This document shows positions 62,872 through 64,000 of a stretch of DNA of 64,000 nt, one piece after another. This DNA comes from UBA6168 sp964573725 (GTDB taxonomy: Bacteria > Bacteroidota > Bacteroidia > Chitinophagales > Saprospiraceae), in assembly GCA_964573725.1 (NCBI GenBank), contig CAZNLJ010000016.1, positions 1 to 64,000 on the forward strand. The letters are read 5' to 3'. Each line of letters starts with the position of its first letter. The stretch's first letter is position 1. The notes under the pieces were generated by a model. It was not told the DNA's origin and did no database searches. It saw only the letters and a list, made by a program, of their open reading frames with translations. A program made the translations under genes and the position numbers.

Positions 62872-63945
62872 TCAGTCGAACGACTGGTTGTCGATTTCCG
62901 ACAGGCGGACCAATTCGTCGTATTCGTTGGGAGACAAGCCGTCCAGCACGAAATCGATCGGATTCACGGCCTTTCCCTTGTAGTGGACCTCATAGTGGCA
63001 ATGCGGGGCGGTCGAGGTTCCGGAACTGCCGACGGTGCCGATTTGGAATCCTTTCTTCACCTTTTGGCCGACTTTTACACTGACGGTGGCCATGTGTCCG
63101 TAAAGGGTCTTGTAGCCGAAACCGTGGTTGATGACGACGTGCAGGCCGTAGCCGCTCCGTTTGTTCTCCACCTCTACGACCACACCGTCGCCCGTGGCCT
63201 GGATCGGTGTACCTTTCGGGGCGGAGAAATCGATGCCGGTGTGCATCCGGATGATCTTATGGATCGGATGCATCCGGAACCCGAAGCCGGAGAGCAGCTC
63301 CACCCCGCGGTTCAACTTGTCGGACCGGATCGGTTTGATGGAAGGGATGGACGCCAACCGGTCTCCCTTCTTGCGGGCCATCTCCTCGATTTCCTCCAGG
63401 GACCTGGATTGGATGACCATCTGTCGTTTGAGCTTGTCGACTTTTTGCCGAAGTTCGGCCATGATGTTGCCGGTTCGGTTGAAGTTCTGCAGTTCGGTGT
63501 ATCGTTCCGAACCTCCGACACCCCCTTCCCAAATGTTGTTATCGACGGGATCCATTTCCAGGACCACCCGGTGGATGGCCCGGTCGCGCTCCCGAAGGTT
63601 CTCCAGCTCGCCGGACAGCAGGCCGAAATCTTTTTCCAAGAGGACCAATTGGCCTTTCAATTGCTCGATTTCCTGCATGTACAGCCGCTCCTTGATGCTG
63701 GGCAGGAAACGCCAACCCGCCGCCACCAACAGCAGGCTCGTGACCAGGATGGCCGATTGCAGGCTGAGGAAACGCATGAACCGCTCCGTGATGGACAGGG
63801 TGCGGCGTTCGAACTGCAAGGTCACATGGTTGTAGACGATTTCCTCCCGGTGGCGGAGGAACAATAACCGCGGAATATACAACAACAGGTTGACCGGTGC
63901 CATCAGGATGGATTTCACCCACCGGGCCATTGGTCGGAGTATCAT
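62872..63945 (-). CDS. membrane-anchored M23 (LytM-type) peptidoglycan peptidase
   Basis: A 357-residue protein with an N-terminal basic cytoplasmic part, one membrane segment (SAILVTSLLLVAAGWRFLP, about 65-83), a coiled coil (about 90-215) and a C-terminal M23 domain. The zinc site is complete: GFGFRMHPI, MHTGIDFSAPKGTPIQATGDG in two parts (HxxxD), and HCHYEVHYKG. It probably cuts peptide cross-bridges in peptidoglycan at division or elongation. Start ATG at 63945; an internal ATG five codons later is also possible. Confidence 0.9.
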   Translation of the reverse strand: MILRPMARWVKSILMAPVNLLLYIPRLLFLRHREEIVYNHVTLQFERRTLSITERFMRFLSLQSAILVTSLLLVAAGWRFLPSIKERLYMQEIEQLKGQLVLLEKDFGLLSGELENLRERDRAIHRVVLEMDPVDNNIWEGGVGGSERYTELQNFNRTGNIMAELRQKVDKLKRQMVIQSRSLEEIEEMARKKGDRLASIPSIKPIRSDKLNRGVELLSGFGFRMHPIHKIIRMHTGIDFSAPKGTPIQATGDGVVVEVENKRSGYGLHVVINHGFGYKTLYGHMATVSVKVGQKVKKGFQIGTVGSSGTSTAPHCHYEVHYKGKAVNPIDFVLDGLSPNEYDELVRLSEIDNQSFD

Positions 63946-64000
63946 GGAGAACGTGCCTTTTCGTGGTGTATGTTTTTTGATGTCCGAATTCTGTCGTCTC

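Overview
The window is GC-rich DNA from a member of the Bacteroidota, most likely a Saprospirales-type lineage (the rank below phylum is inference). The evidence is four secreted proteins ending in type IX secretion (T9SS) type A sorting domains, FG-GAP/ASPIC and RHS surface proteins of the kind common in that phylum, and promoters of the Bacteroidota form TTG-N19/20-TAnnTTTG. No rRNA, tRNA, CRISPR array, transposase or phage gene was seen.

Layout. 1-5.5 kb: an exported PEP/pyruvate-binding dikinase-like protein, a DinB-fold protein, a beta-lactamase-fold serine hydrolase and an ArsC/Spx-like protein. 5.5-18 kb: a secreted alpha/beta hydrolase with a T9SS tail, nucleoside phosphorylase, aspartate-type aminotransferase, an FAD oxidoreductase/DUF4174 pair, an SDR-DUF2867 protein, DUF72, polyphosphate kinase and a thioredoxin-like protein. 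17.2-21.2 kb: a tightly overlapping minus-strand operon uvrD/pcrA-queG-SGNH esterase. 21.5-24.4 kb: an NTF2-like protein and an isolated hypD-hypE pair. 25-39 kb: a large FG-GAP lipoprotein, a T9SS M43-like protein whose zinc site has decayed, and a 2667-residue RHS protein with a C-terminal toxin-like tail, followed at some distance by a small orphan gene that could be its immunity gene. 40-49 kb: a divergent 6-phosphogluconate dehydrogenase, uvrA, a glycine-rich RRM protein with a boxA-like leader, a tandem/inverted intergenic repeat cluster, a DUF3089 lipoprotein and UDP-glucose dehydrogenase. 49.6-57.2 kb: two tandem paralogous metzincin proteases of more than 1200 residues. 57-64 kb: an NAD-dependent epimerase, a response regulator, a polyprenyl synthase, a candidate small RNA, an M28 peptidase with a PDZ domain, a CapA-like protein and an M23 peptidase.

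Most genes are housekeeping or surface functions and form only short operons. The points most worth a second look are a probable unannotated small RNA on the minus strand at about 60001-60135, which has its own promoter, a palindrome over that promoter and a cUUCGg terminator; the repeat cluster at 45790-46388, with hairpins at equivalent positions in two diverged copies; a three-copy cysteine-rich module inserted in the RHS shell; the M43-like protein that has lost its HExxH site; and a boxA-like sequence in front of an mRNA rather than an rRNA operon. All functions are read from protein motifs by eye. No database search was run.
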